DNA from: Rhodospirillaceae bacterium
GTDB taxonomy: Bacteria > Pseudomonadota > Alphaproteobacteria > Rhodospirillales > UBA2165
Length of the DNA stretch: 64,000 bases
Direction of reading: 5' to 3'
NCBI GenBank assembly: GCA_947467145.1
Contig: CANIGJ010000002.1
Location: 104,441-168,440 of the forward strand
Shown: positions 29,005 to 38,113 of the stretch, piece after piece
How positions within the stretch are numbered: position 1 is the stretch's first letter
Layout: each line of letters begins with the position of its first letter
Notes under the pieces: generated by a model
Databases searched by the model: none
The model's input: the letters and a program-made list of their open reading frames with translations, nothing else
Told to the model about the DNA's origin: nothing
Position numbers and translations under genes: made by a program

Positions 29005-29505
29005 CTAGTTTCCCCCGGTCTTGCTGTCGTCGATCGGCAGCGGCGGGGTGAGGTGCAAGCCCATCTCGGCCGTCGGCGTCCAGCCCAGCCGTTCGTAGAG
29101 CGGTCGTCCCTGGCGCGTGGCGTGAAGCGTGACGTAATCCAGATTCAAGGCCAGGGCTTCGGTACGCACCATTTCCATCAGGCGGCGCGCCAGGCCGCGG
29201 CGGCGATGATCGGGTTCGACATACATGTTGAGCACGTAGCCGCGCCGGTCTTGCGTCAGGTGCGAGGGATGCGGCGGCCACTCGATCACCATCATGCCGA
29301 CGGCGGCGACGGCGCGCCCGTCGCGTTCGATGATCCAGCCGAAATAGGTTTTGTCGGCGAGGCGCGGACGCAGCCAGTCGCGAAAGGCGTCGGTCATGGG
29401 CTTGAGGCTGGTTCGCTCGCGCCCCGCCGCCGCGAACATGCGTTCGCGATGGTCGCAAATCAAATCCAGATCGCCAGGTGCGACCGAACGAATCCTATCG
29501 GGCAT
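29005..29505 (-). CDS. GNAT-family N-acetyltransferase
   Basis: Acetyltransferase of 166 aa. The acetyl-CoA pyrophosphate loop is VLNMYVEPDHRRRGLARRLM (R/Q-x-x-G-x-A type), and a late LYERLGWTP motif is typical of GNAT enzymes. The substrate is unknown. It is convergent with the first Rieske gene, with 4 nt between the ends, and 24 nt downstream of the second Rieske gene on the same strand. Confidence 0.88.
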   Translation of the reverse strand: MPDRIRSVAPGDLDLICDHRERMFAAAGRERTSLKPMTDAFRDWLRPRLADKTYFGWIIERDGRAVAAVGMMVIEWPPHPSHLTQDRRGYVLNMYVEPDHRRRGLARRLMEMVRTEALALNLDYVTLHATRQGRPLYERLGWTPTAEMGLHLTPPLPIDDSKTGGN

Positions 29506-29529
29506 CGCCGTTTGCCCCCCAACGTATTG

Positions 29530-30750
29530 TTATCCCCTGGGTAGGGTCTTCCAATCGCCGCCCGGTGGCAAGAATTCCGCGAAGGATCGTATCCCGTCCC
29601 ACGCGACCCCATCCTTGAAGCAATCGAGCGCCGCGCCGTCGGCATGTTTACGCACCGCATCGCGCAACATGCGCCGGGCATAGACGATGGACCGATCGCT
29701 CGTCGACAGATGTTCGTGCTCGCGATTGGCGGCCACATGCTGCGCCATGGCGACGGCGAAATCCTCGACGCGCACGGCGGCATAGCCCGACCATTTGCCG
29801 CCTTGCACGGCGGCCCGATCCTGGCCGAAGCCGTCTTCGATGGACAGATGCGTGAAATCGCGCACTCCGGCGGGGACCGGGAAATTGTCGCGTTCGATGC
29901 CGCGCGTCAGGTTGTAATAGACATCCCATTGCGCCGAGGTGTCGTCGTCGATGGGCACGGAGATGGTGAGCAGCTGCGTGGCGCTGCGTCCGCCATGCGA
30001 GGGAATGTAGGAATACCAGGGCATCATATATTCGCGCACCCGCGCGAGAATGCGTCCGTCGGGCATAGTGCGCAGCGCCGCCTCGCGGTAGCCGTACGGC
30101 TGATCCTCGAATTCGAGGCGGGGCGCGGAATCGTGCAGCGCATTGGCGATCGAATCCGATCCCACCAAATCGGCGGGCCGGTCGGCCCAGTCCTTGTGCA
30201 GGATGCCGACATGCGCCGAATCCAACTGGCCTTCGATGCCGAAGACCCAGTTCGCGCGCACGATGCCGACCGAGCAGCGCACTTGGTTTTCGGGCAGGCC
30301 AATCCAATTGAGTGCGGGGAAGGGGGCGGCGTCGCCTTCGCCCATCCAGATCCACACAATGCCGGCGGCCTCGATGGCAGGGTACGTGCGCACTTTCACG
30401 CGGGCGGCAAAAGCCTCGCGCCGCTCAGAGGGTTCGGGCGGCACATCCAGAACCTTGCCGGTCACGTCGATCTTCCAGCCGTGGAAGATGCAGGTCAGCG
30501 CGCAATCGGCGTTGCGGGCGAGCGACAGTGATACACCGCGATGCGGGCAACCTTCGTCGAACACGCCGAGCCGCCCATCGTCGGCGCGGAACGCGACCAT
30601 GTTCTGACCCAGAAGGCGAATGCGTCGCGGCGATCCGCCGGCGACGATTTCGGATGACAGCGTGGCCGGCACCCAGAAGCGGCGCATGAATTCGCCCATC
30701 GGCGTGCCGCGCCCGACATGCCACAACAGCTCATTGTCTTCCCGCAACAT
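29530..30750 (-). CDS. Rieske non-heme iron oxygenase, alpha subunit (2 of 3)
   Basis: Paralogue of 406 aa. Rieske ligands are C68/H70 (CPHRG) and C87/H90 (CIFHGW); the iron site is EGQLDSAHVGILH with H180 and H185. I use the ATG at 30750, which has an AGGAGA ribosome site and aligns with the starts of the other two copies (LxxxDNELLxxVGxGxPMGE). The frame extends upstream to 30882 without plausible sequence. Its 371-nt leader contains the 11-bp tandem array. Its own reductase is not visible. Confidence 0.9.
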   Translation of the reverse strand: MLREDNELLWHVGRGTPMGEFMRRFWVPATLSSEIVAGGSPRRIRLLGQNMVAFRADDGRLGVFDEGCPHRGVSLSLARNADCALTCIFHGWKIDVTGKVLDVPPEPSERREAFAARVKVRTYPAIEAAGIVWIWMGEGDAAPFPALNWIGLPENQVRCSVGIVRANWVFGIEGQLDSAHVGILHKDWADRPADLVGSDSIANALHDSAPRLEFEDQPYGYREAALRTMPDGRILARVREYMMPWYSYIPSHGGRSATQLLTISVPIDDDTSAQWDVYYNLTRGIERDNFPVPAGVRDFTHLSIEDGFGQDRAAVQGGKWSGYAAVRVEDFAVAMAQHVAANREHEHLSTSDRSIVYARRMLRDAVRKHADGAALDCFKDGVAWDGIRSFAEFLPPGGDWKTLPRG

Positions 30751-31121
30751 GGCCGTCTCCTGTCTGTTTTTTATCGGCGCGATCTTGGCGATCGGCGTCC
30801 TCACCAACTCTACGCCCGTCGGGTGTCGCGTCCAACGGCGCGGCACTTGACATCTGTGCCATCCGGAACAAATAGGGAACACAGCGCGTGCGAAAGATGT
30901 TTTCGGCGGGCTCTACAGGATTTCCACGGAGAGCGGTGCTTCGGGAATTTTCCTGGCTTTCCGCCAATTTCTGCCGGCTGGCATGCAGAATCCGGTCGCG
31001 TTTCCGTCGAGAGAATGTCGAGCGGATGTAGAGAAAATGTCGAGTCTCTGTCGAGTCGGTGTCGAGGAAATGTCGAGTCGTTGCCGATCCGATGACGAGA
31101 GGATGTCGAGTTTCTGTAGAG
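30751..31121. other. 371-bp intergenic leader holding a phased 11-bp repeat array
   Basis: Lies between the SDR stop and the start of the second Rieske oxygenase. The distal third is the 11-bp tandem array; the remaining 250 bp hold nothing I can identify. Frames crossing it are out of phase with both genes and their translation simply shows the repeat as an 11-residue period. Confidence 0.7.
31001..31121. repeat. Eleven tandem 11-bp repeats, NNNATGTCGAG
   Basis: Exactly 121 bp divide into eleven 11-bp units. Examples are AGAATGTCGAG, AAAATGTCGAG, TCTCTGTCGAG, TCGGTGTCGAG, GAAATGTCGAG and AGGATGTCGAG; one unit (31078-31088) has decayed. The first four bases vary while TGTCGAG is conserved. 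A further degenerate unit may lie at 30990-31000. The array ends at the base before the SDR stop codon. The 11-bp step is close to one DNA helical turn. Confidence 0.92.
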
Positions 31122-31874
31122 TTACATCCCGCCGTTGACGTCGAGAAGGGCGCCGGTGATGAACGAGGCCTCGTCCGACAGCAGCCAGGCGATGGCGGCG
31201 GCTTGTTCGCGGGGCTCGCCGATGCGCCCCAGCGGCACGCGCTTGGCGATGGTATCGAGATAGGATTGCGGCTGCGGATTGCCGCCTTCGCGGCGCACCG
31301 GTCCGGGGCGGATCGCATTGACGCGGATGCCTTGCCCCGCCACCTCGCGCGCCAGACCCACGGTGAAATTATCGATGGCCGCCTTAGAGGCGCCGTAATG
31401 CACGGTCTCGCCCGCGCGTCCTGCCGTCTTGGCCGCGACGGAGGACACATTGACGATCGCGCCGCCCTTGCCGCCGCGCATCGTCGACATGCGCTTGATC
31501 GCTTCGCGCGCGCACATGAAGCTGCCGAACACATTGGTCGCGAACACCGCGTGCAGGCGTTCGTAATCCATCTCGGCGATGGGAACACCTTGGCGCGCGA
31601 TGCCGGCATTGTTCACGAGACCGTCGATGCGACCGAACTCGGCATCGATTTTGGCGAAGATCGCCATCACGTCGGCTTCATGTGCCACATCGCCTTTGAC
31701 CGCGATGGCCGTGCCGCCATTGCTGCGCACCTCAGCCGCCAGATCGTTGGCATAGGATTCGCTGTGCGCATAATTGATGGCGACGGCGTAGCCGGCGCGC
31801 GCGACCGCACGTACGGTAGCGCCGCCGATGCCGCGCCCGCCGCCGGTGACCAAACAAACCTTACGATCAATCAT
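31122..31874 (-). CDS. SDR-family oxidoreductase (FabG-like)
   Basis: Classical short-chain dehydrogenase of 250 aa. TGGGRGIG (10-17) binds NAD(P), NNAG is at 88-91, and the catalytic set is S144/S145, Y160 and K164 (VHYGASK). The C-terminus ITGALLDVNGGM is typical. It may be a dehydrogenase of the surrounding aromatic or alcohol catabolic genes; a fatty-acid reductase role is less likely, as no fab genes are near. It starts 9 nt after the stop of the third Rieske gene and is probably co-transcribed with it. Confidence 0.9.
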   Translation of the reverse strand: MIDRKVCLVTGGGRGIGGATVRAVARAGYAVAINYAHSESYANDLAAEVRSNGGTAIAVKGDVAHEADVMAIFAKIDAEFGRIDGLVNNAGIARQGVPIAEMDYERLHAVFATNVFGSFMCAREAIKRMSTMRGGKGGAIVNVSSVAAKTAGRAGETVHYGASKAAIDNFTVGLAREVAGQGIRVNAIRPGPVRREGGNPQPQSYLDTIAKRVPLGRIGEPREQAAAIAWLLSDEASFITGALLDVNGGM

Positions 31875-31883
31875 GTGCGGCGA

Positions 31884-33191
31884 TCATTCAGCCGCCGATT
31901 TGATCTGGCCGCCGGCGAGCAGCCAGGCCGCACCCTGCTGCCAATCGGTGTCGCGCGGCAGCACCGTCGCGCAGGAGCGCACGTTGTACCATTCGCCCCG
32001 GCTAGCGGCGGCAGGCTCGATGCCTTTTTCCAGATCGCGCGCCATCTTCAGCACCATGCGGCGCCACGCGATGACGGCCGAATCCGATTGGCCCAGATGT
32101 TCGCGCGAGCGATCCATGCGCGGGCCCATGCTTTCCTGCACGGCGGCGTCCTGGTTCGGGATGCCGCGAATGCCGGTGAAGCTCGATTCACGCTGCAGCT
32201 TGCGATCCAGCAGATAATCGTTCTCGCGGTTCTGCTTGGGGAAATAGTTCTCGTCGATTGGGCCCCACATGCCGTTGGCGCCGCCGTGCCAGGCGATTTC
32301 CTCGTCGGTGTAATCGGCATGCGGATTGGCGCTGAACGACCAGGTCCAGGTGTTCTCGTCGTCGATCGGCACCCACGCATGGCCGGAATAGGGCGCGCGG
32401 CTGGTATCGGCGTCCGGCACCACCGGCGGGATCATCGTATAGAACGGTGTCAGGCACTGCGTGATGCGCCAATAGAAATCGTTTTCGCCCGCGTTGCGCC
32501 GTGCGCCGATCAGCAAACCGTGCGGCACGCTTTGCACGTCGAACACGGGATGGCGATCGGCCGCGTTGAACTTGTTGAGCTGCACGATGTTCTTTTCGGC
32601 CGAGTTGCGTTTGTGCTGCGCCTCGGTCGCGCCATGCAGATACGAGATGTGTGACGAATCGATGCCGCCCTCGACCGCTTGCGCCCAATTGCATTGCTGC
32701 ACGCGCTTGGTCGCGGTGCGGCGGCGCTGCGGCAGGTAGGACCATTCGAAATCGGGCAGGGCCGGCATGCGATCTTTGGGGCCCATATAGATCCAGATCA
32801 CGCCGCCGCGCACCGCCGACGGATAGGCCGTCAGCCGCACCTTGTGCGCGAAGTTGGTTTCGGGCGGCTCGGACGGCTGGTCGACGCAATTGCCGTCCAC
32901 ATCGAATTTCCAGCCGTGATAGACGCAACGCAGCCCGCATTCCTCGTTGCGCCCGAAATACAGATGCACGAGGCGATGCGGGCAATAGGCGTCGAGGATG
33001 CCGATTTTGCCGTTGGTGTCGCGGAAGGCGACGAGATCTTCGCCGAGCAGACGCAGGCGCACCGGATCGCAATCGGGGCCGGGCAGTTCTTCTTCCAGCA
33101 AGGCCGGCATCCAGAAGCGGCGCAGCATCTCGCCCATCGGCGAGCCGGGACCTACCCGGGTCAAGAGTTCGTTGTCTTCCTTCGACAGCAT
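31884..33191 (-). CDS. Rieske non-heme iron oxygenase, alpha subunit (3 of 3)
   Basis: Paralogue of 435 aa. Rieske ligands are C70/H72 (CPHRL) and C89/H92 (CVYHGW); the iron site is EGGIDSSHISYLH with H181 and H186. The N-terminus (LSKEDNELLTRVGPGSPMGE) closely matches the other two copies. It lies between the SDR downstream and the binding-protein genes upstream (32 nt), all on the minus strand, so a binding-protein/oxygenase operon is likely. Length and motifs suggest the phthalate 4,5-dioxygenase/O-demethylase branch. Confidence 0.9.
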   Translation of the reverse strand: MLSKEDNELLTRVGPGSPMGEMLRRFWMPALLEEELPGPDCDPVRLRLLGEDLVAFRDTNGKIGILDAYCPHRLVHLYFGRNEECGLRCVYHGWKFDVDGNCVDQPSEPPETNFAHKVRLTAYPSAVRGGVIWIYMGPKDRMPALPDFEWSYLPQRRRTATKRVQQCNWAQAVEGGIDSSHISYLHGATEAQHKRNSAEKNIVQLNKFNAADRHPVFDVQSVPHGLLIGARRNAGENDFYWRITQCLTPFYTMIPPVVPDADTSRAPYSGHAWVPIDDENTWTWSFSANPHADYTDEEIAWHGGANGMWGPIDENYFPKQNRENDYLLDRKLQRESSFTGIRGIPNQDAAVQESMGPRMDRSREHLGQSDSAVIAWRRMVLKMARDLEKGIEPAAASRGEWYNVRSCATVLPRDTDWQQGAAWLLAGGQIKSAAE

Positions 33192-33223
33192 CGGCTACTC
33201 CGTTTTTCTTTCGTCCGCGTGAG

Positions 33224-34783
33224 CTATTTCCAGCGGATGCTCTGCGGATTGATACTATAGGCGCTGAAGGCGCCCGGTTCGACCGTCAGGTCCGTGGTAT
33301 GCACCACCAGGGCCGGGCTCGGTCCGACCGGCGTAAAATACGCCATTTCGGTCGAACGGTCGAAGACCTTGCGCCCGGCGGCCTTGCGTGCCTCTGGGTC
33401 CATGATGGTCAAGGTCTTGAAGGCATTGGCCACCATGTCCGCATCGCCAGAATAATCGCGCGACTCCGGCACTGCATAGATGAATTCCATGGTGCCCTGC
33501 ACATCCGGATTGCCGCCACCCGGCCAGCTGGCCGCGATCACCTGGATTTTGCCGTCCGCCTGTTTCTTGCGATAGGCGCCCAGCTCGGTCGGCTGGACCG
33601 AGGCCTTTACGCCGATGGAATTGAGCTGGTTGGCGACGATCTGCGCCATGCCCTTGATGCTTTCGGCGGTAAACGTCGTGATCTCCAATTCAAACCCGTT
33701 GGGATAGCCGGCCTCGGCCAGCAGCTTCTTCGCCTGCGCCGGATCGAACGGATAGGTCGGCAGGGCATAATCGCAGCCCGCCTGGAACTTCCAGCACATG
33801 GCCTCGGGCGTACGCATCTCGCGCCCATTGGTGAGGAAGGTCAGCACGTCCTTGCGGTTGATCGCCATCATCAGCGCTTTGCGTACGCGCACGTCGGTCA
33901 GCGGTTTGTTGCCCGAACGGCCCTTGGCGTCGATCGCCATATACATGTAGGACGTGCCTTGCCCCATCGACAGCGTCACACCCGGCGCCTTCGCCATATC
34001 CTCGGCATTGGACAAAGTGGGATCGCGCACGAGATCGAGATTCTTGACCAGGAACTGCGCGATGCGCGTGCCGCTGTCGGGAATGAACAGCAGGTTCACC
34101 TTGCCAATGTTGGAGGCCATCTTCGCCGCCGTGCCGTGTTTGAAGTCGGGATTCTTCTCGAGAAAGATCCCTTTGTTGCGGTCGATGTCGACGACCTTGT
34201 ACATGCTCGTGCCGACCGGCTTGCCGGCGCTGTAGACGACCTTGTCCTCGGCCTTGCCGTGGGCGTGCGCGGCCTCGATCGAGGTGAGGTAAGCTAGCCG
34301 CGTCAATGCATAGGGTGTCGGCTCTTTGGAAATCACCCGCACGGTGTGCGGGCCGATCTTCTCGACTTTCTCGATGAACTCCCAATTGCCCTTGAAGCGG
34401 ATCGTCGTGGTTTTCGGATCGGTCACCCAATTGAGCGTCGAGACGACATCGTCGGCGGTGAAGGGTTGCCCGTCGTGCCACTTGATGTCGTCGCGCAGCT
34501 GGAATTCGAGCGTCTTGTCGTCGACCTGCTTCCACGCTTTCGCCAGCAGGGGCTCGAACTTGAAGTCCTTTTCGTTGAAGACGATGAGGTTGTCGAAGAC
34601 CGCTTCCGTCTCGAACACCGTTTCCGGTTTGGGATCGAGATAATAGCTGATGCCCTGGATCGGCGCGTCGAGCGCCAGGCGCAAGGTGTCTTTCGCCTTC
34701 TGCGCCGATGCCGGGTTCGCAACGCACGCAAGCGCCAGTACAACGGCAAGTGCGCTCACGCCCAGTAATGCGGTTTTCATCAT
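33224..34783 (-). CDS. Family-5 extracellular solute-binding protein (1 of 3 tandem)
   Basis: Periplasmic DppA/OppA-type binding protein of 519 aa with an N-terminal signal peptide ending near NPASA-QKAKDT. The core shows the family-5 pattern LLAKAWKQVDDKTLEFQLRD, KWHDGQPFTADDVV and RVRKALMMAINRKD. It would deliver a peptide-like, opine-like or aromatic-conjugate solute to an ABC importer, but no permease or ATPase is nearby. A ribosome site AGGGAGA precedes the ATG. It is extremely similar over long stretches to the next copy. Confidence 0.92.
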   Translation of the reverse strand: MMKTALLGVSALAVVLALACVANPASAQKAKDTLRLALDAPIQGISYYLDPKPETVFETEAVFDNLIVFNEKDFKFEPLLAKAWKQVDDKTLEFQLRDDIKWHDGQPFTADDVVSTLNWVTDPKTTTIRFKGNWEFIEKVEKIGPHTVRVISKEPTPYALTRLAYLTSIEAAHAHGKAEDKVVYSAGKPVGTSMYKVVDIDRNKGIFLEKNPDFKHGTAAKMASNIGKVNLLFIPDSGTRIAQFLVKNLDLVRDPTLSNAEDMAKAPGVTLSMGQGTSYMYMAIDAKGRSGNKPLTDVRVRKALMMAINRKDVLTFLTNGREMRTPEAMCWKFQAGCDYALPTYPFDPAQAKKLLAEAGYPNGFELEITTFTAESIKGMAQIVANQLNSIGVKASVQPTELGAYRKKQADGKIQVIAASWPGGGNPDVQGTMEFIYAVPESRDYSGDADMVANAFKTLTIMDPEARKAAGRKVFDRSTEMAYFTPVGPSPALVVHTTDLTVEPGAFSAYSINPQSIRWK

Positions 34784-34829
34784 GGTCGTCTCCCTGTGAA
34801 TTTTTATGCGGCTTATGCCTTACGCTTAA

Positions 34830-36377
34830 CTATTTCCATCTGATGTCTTGCGGATTGATGAGATATGCGCTGAACGCGCCCGGCGTCACCGACAGCTCGG
34901 ACGTATGCACGACGATTGCCGGCGTCGGCGCCACCGGCGTGAAATAGGCCATCTCGGCGGAACGATCGAACACCTTGCGCCCGGCGGCCTTGCGTTCTTC
35001 CGGGTCCATGATGCTGAGCGTCTTGAAGGCGTTGGCGATCATCTCCTTGTCGCCGGAATAATCGCGCGACTCCGGCACCGCATAGATGAACTCCATCGTG
35101 CCTTGGACGTCGGCGTTGCCGCCGCCTGGCCAGCCGGTGACGATGACCTGGATCTTACCGTCCGCCTGCTTCTTGCGATAAGCGCCGGTCTCGGTCGGTT
35201 GGACCGAAGCCTTGATGCCGATCTGGTTGAGCTGATTGGCGACCATATTGGCCGCCGTCTTGTGCGTCTCGTTGGTGAAGGTCGTGATCTCGAGCGGAAA
35301 GCCATCAGCATAACCGGCTTCGGCCAGCAGTTTCTTCGCCCCCGCCGGATCGAACGGCAGCGGCAGGATCGAGTAGTCGCACCCCGCCTGGAATTTCCAG
35401 CACAGCGCTTCGGGCTGGCGCATCGGATGGCCGTGGGTCAGGCCTTCCAGGATGTCCTTGCGGTTGATCGCCATCATCAGCGCCTTGCGCACGCGGATGT
35501 CCTGCAGCGGCTTGACGCCGGTGCGGCCCTTGGCGTCGATTGCCATATAGATGTAGCCGACGCCCTGCCCCATGGAGAGTTCGACGCCCGGCGCCTTGGC
35601 CATGTCTTCGGCGTTCGACAGCGACGGATTGCGCAGCATGTCGATGTTGCGCACCAGGAATTGCGCGATGCGCGTGCCGCTGTCGGGAATGAACGGCATG
35701 TAGATGCGGCCGATATTGGACGGCGCCTTGGCCGTGCCGCCATGTTTGAAATCGGCATTCTTCTCGAGCGTGATGCCTTTGTTGCGGTCGATATCGATGA
35801 CCTTATACATGCCCGTGCCGATCGGCTTGGTCGCGGCATAGACCACCTTGTCCTCGGCTTTGCCGTGCGCGTGCGCGGCTTCGATGGTGGTGAGGTAGGC
35901 AAGCCGCGTCAGTGCGTAAGGCGTCGGCTCCTTGGAAATCACGCGTACCGTGTGTGGTCCGATCTTTTCGATCTTCTCGATGAAATCCCAATTGCCTTTG
36001 AAGCGGATCGTCGTGGTTTTGGGATCGATGATCCAATTGAGCGTCGAGACCACATCGTCGGCAGTGAAGGGCTGGCCGTCATGCCATCTGATATCGTCGC
36101 GCAGCTGGAATTCGAGGGTCGTATCGTTGACCTGTGTCCACGATTTCGCGAGCAGCGGCTCGAACTTGAAATCCTTCTCGTTGAAGATGATGAGATTATC
36201 CATCACCGCTTCGGATTGGAACACGGTCTCGGGTTTGGGATCGAGATAATAGCTGATGCCCTGGATCGGCGCGTCGACCGATAGGCGCAAGGTGTCCTTG
36301 GCTTTTTGCGCCTGGGCAGGTGCATGGGAACAGGCGAGCGCGATTGCGCCCGCACACATGAATATCGTTCGGATCAC
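34830..36377 (-). CDS. Family-5 extracellular solute-binding protein (2 of 3 tandem)
   Basis: Tandem paralogue of 515 aa. The signal peptide ends near SHAPAQA-QKAKDT. It shares almost unchanged blocks with copy 1, such as IGPHTVRVISKEPTPYALTR and EFIYAVPESRDYSGD, indicating recent duplication or gene conversion. Substrate-contact regions around MRQPEALCWKFQAGCDYS are also conserved. It lies 46 nt upstream of copy 1 on the same strand. Confidence 0.92.
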   Translation of the reverse strand: MIRTIFMCAGAIALACSHAPAQAQKAKDTLRLSVDAPIQGISYYLDPKPETVFQSEAVMDNLIIFNEKDFKFEPLLAKSWTQVNDTTLEFQLRDDIRWHDGQPFTADDVVSTLNWIIDPKTTTIRFKGNWDFIEKIEKIGPHTVRVISKEPTPYALTRLAYLTTIEAAHAHGKAEDKVVYAATKPIGTGMYKVIDIDRNKGITLEKNADFKHGGTAKAPSNIGRIYMPFIPDSGTRIAQFLVRNIDMLRNPSLSNAEDMAKAPGVELSMGQGVGYIYMAIDAKGRTGVKPLQDIRVRKALMMAINRKDILEGLTHGHPMRQPEALCWKFQAGCDYSILPLPFDPAGAKKLLAEAGYADGFPLEITTFTNETHKTAANMVANQLNQIGIKASVQPTETGAYRKKQADGKIQVIVTGWPGGGNADVQGTMEFIYAVPESRDYSGDKEMIANAFKTLSIMDPEERKAAGRKVFDRSAEMAYFTPVAPTPAIVVHTSELSVTPGAFSAYLINPQDIRWK

Positions 36378-36416
36378 AAATTACTCCTGTGAAGGTCGTT
36401 TCTTATTTCCAGCGCC

Positions 36417-37976
36417 CTACTTCCAACGAATGCCCTGCGGATTGACGCCGTAGGCGCTGTAGGCGCCGGCATCGACCGTGGCGTCGGACGTGTGCACATA
36501 CAGGCCCGGGCTCGGACCCAGCGGCATGAAATACGCCTGGTCGAGCGAGCGGTCGAAGAATTGGCGGCCCATATTCTTGCGTTCTTCCGGATCGCCGACG
36601 GTCAGCGATTTCGCCGCCATCGCTTTCATCTCTTCGTCGCCGGAATAATCGCGCGACGGCGGCACGTCATAGACGAAACCGATGGTGCCCTGCACATCCG
36701 AATTGCCGCCGCCCGGCCACGACGCGACCATCATCTGGATTTTGCCGTCGGCCTGACGCTTGCCGTACGTGGTGGTCGGGAAGCCCTGCACGGAGGTGAT
36801 GACGCCCACCGCGCGCAGTTGGTTGGCGACGATCTGAGCGACCGAGTTCGATGGATCGCGCTGGAAGGTCGTGATCTCCAACTCGAAACCGTTGGGATAA
36901 CCCGCTTCGGCCAGTAGCTTCTTGGCGCCCGCCGGATCATAGGCGTAGAGCGGCTTGGTATAGGCGCAGCCGACCTGGAAGTCCCAGCACATGGCGTTGG
37001 GGCGCGGCAGGTTCCGCCCGCCGGTCAGGTACTTGTAAATATCGTCGCGATTGACCGCCATCATCAGGGCGCGGCGCACGCGCACGTCGGTCAGCGGCTT
37101 GTTGCCGGTGCGGCCTTTGGCGTCGATCGCCATGTAAACAAGTGCCACGCCCTGGCCGATGGCGATGTCGACGCCCGGCGTCTTGGCGAGGTCTTCGGCG
37201 TTCGACAGGGACGGGGCGCGCGCCATCTCGATGCCTTTGACCAGCAATTGTGCCGTGCGCGTACCGGCATCGGGCATGAACAGCATCTGGAACTTGCCGA
37301 TGTTGGTCGCCGGCTTGGCGTCCCCGCCATGTTTAAAGTCGGGATTCTTCTCCAGGAAGATGCCCTTGTTGCGGTCGATCTCGACCACCTTGTAGAGGCT
37401 GGTGCCGATCGGTTTGGTGCCGCTATAGGCGACCTTGTCTTCGGCCTTGCCGTGCGCGTGTTCGGCTTCCATCGAGGTGAGATAGGCGAGGCGCGTCAGC
37501 GCATAGGGCGTCGGTTCCTTGGCGACGATGCGCACGCTGTACGGCCCGGTCTTTTCGACCTTACTGATCCATTCCCAATTGCCCTTGAAGCGCAGCTGCA
37601 CCTTGGGATCGCTTGCCCAAGTCAATGTATGGACGACGTCGTCGGCGTCGAACTTCTCGCCGTCGTGCCATTTCACGTCATCGCGCAATTCCAGTTCGAT
37701 CGTCAGCGGATCGACCTGCTTCCAGCTTTTGGCCAGCAGCGGTTCGAACTTCTTCGCGTGCTCGTTGAAGATGATCAGGTTGTCGTAGATCGTTTCGGAC
37801 TGGAACACCGTTTCCGAGTTCGGGTCGAGGTAATAGCTCATGCCCTGGATCGGGGCGTCGATCGCCAGGCGGAACGTATCCTTGGATTTCTGGGCCAGGG
37901 CCGGGGTCGCGGCGGCGACCCCCACGGCGAAGCTGCCCAAAATAAGTGCGCGCGCGGCGGCGTGGAAAATCGTCAT
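36417..37976 (-). CDS. Family-5 extracellular solute-binding protein (3 of 3 tandem)
   Basis: Third tandem copy, 519 aa, more diverged. The signal peptide ends near ATPALA-QKSKDT. It keeps the family pattern (KWHDGEKFDADDVVHTL, RVRRALMMAVNRDD) and the paired cysteines in AMCWDFQVGCAYTK, but several internal segments differ. It is first of the three in transcription order and divergent from the MFS transporter gene at 38114. Confidence 0.92.
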   Translation of the reverse strand: MTIFHAAARALILGSFAVGVAAATPALAQKSKDTFRLAIDAPIQGMSYYLDPNSETVFQSETIYDNLIIFNEHAKKFEPLLAKSWKQVDPLTIELELRDDVKWHDGEKFDADDVVHTLTWASDPKVQLRFKGNWEWISKVEKTGPYSVRIVAKEPTPYALTRLAYLTSMEAEHAHGKAEDKVAYSGTKPIGTSLYKVVEIDRNKGIFLEKNPDFKHGGDAKPATNIGKFQMLFMPDAGTRTAQLLVKGIEMARAPSLSNAEDLAKTPGVDIAIGQGVALVYMAIDAKGRTGNKPLTDVRVRRALMMAVNRDDIYKYLTGGRNLPRPNAMCWDFQVGCAYTKPLYAYDPAGAKKLLAEAGYPNGFELEITTFQRDPSNSVAQIVANQLRAVGVITSVQGFPTTTYGKRQADGKIQMMVASWPGGGNSDVQGTIGFVYDVPPSRDYSGDEEMKAMAAKSLTVGDPEERKNMGRQFFDRSLDQAYFMPLGPSPGLYVHTSDATVDAGAYSAYGVNPQGIRWK

Positions 37977-38113
37977 TGGATTGCTCCCTGCGTCAATTCG
38001 TTGTCCGGGATGGGCCGGTAAATCGTGGGCCGCACTCGTTACCCGGTTTATTGAAAGGTCAACTTTATTCTACCGGTTGCGGCGCGTCCATCGCGGCTGT
38101 ATTTCCATGCGCC

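Noticed and set aside
30990..31121. The 11-bp array as a CRISPR
   Set aside because: Units are only 11 bp and contiguous with 4 variable bases; there are no spacers of 30 nt or cas genes.
30731..31609. Minus-strand frame of 292 codons with an 11-residue repeat
   Set aside because: It is an out-of-frame reading of the SDR gene and the 11-bp array; the protein repeat is a by-product of the DNA repeat.
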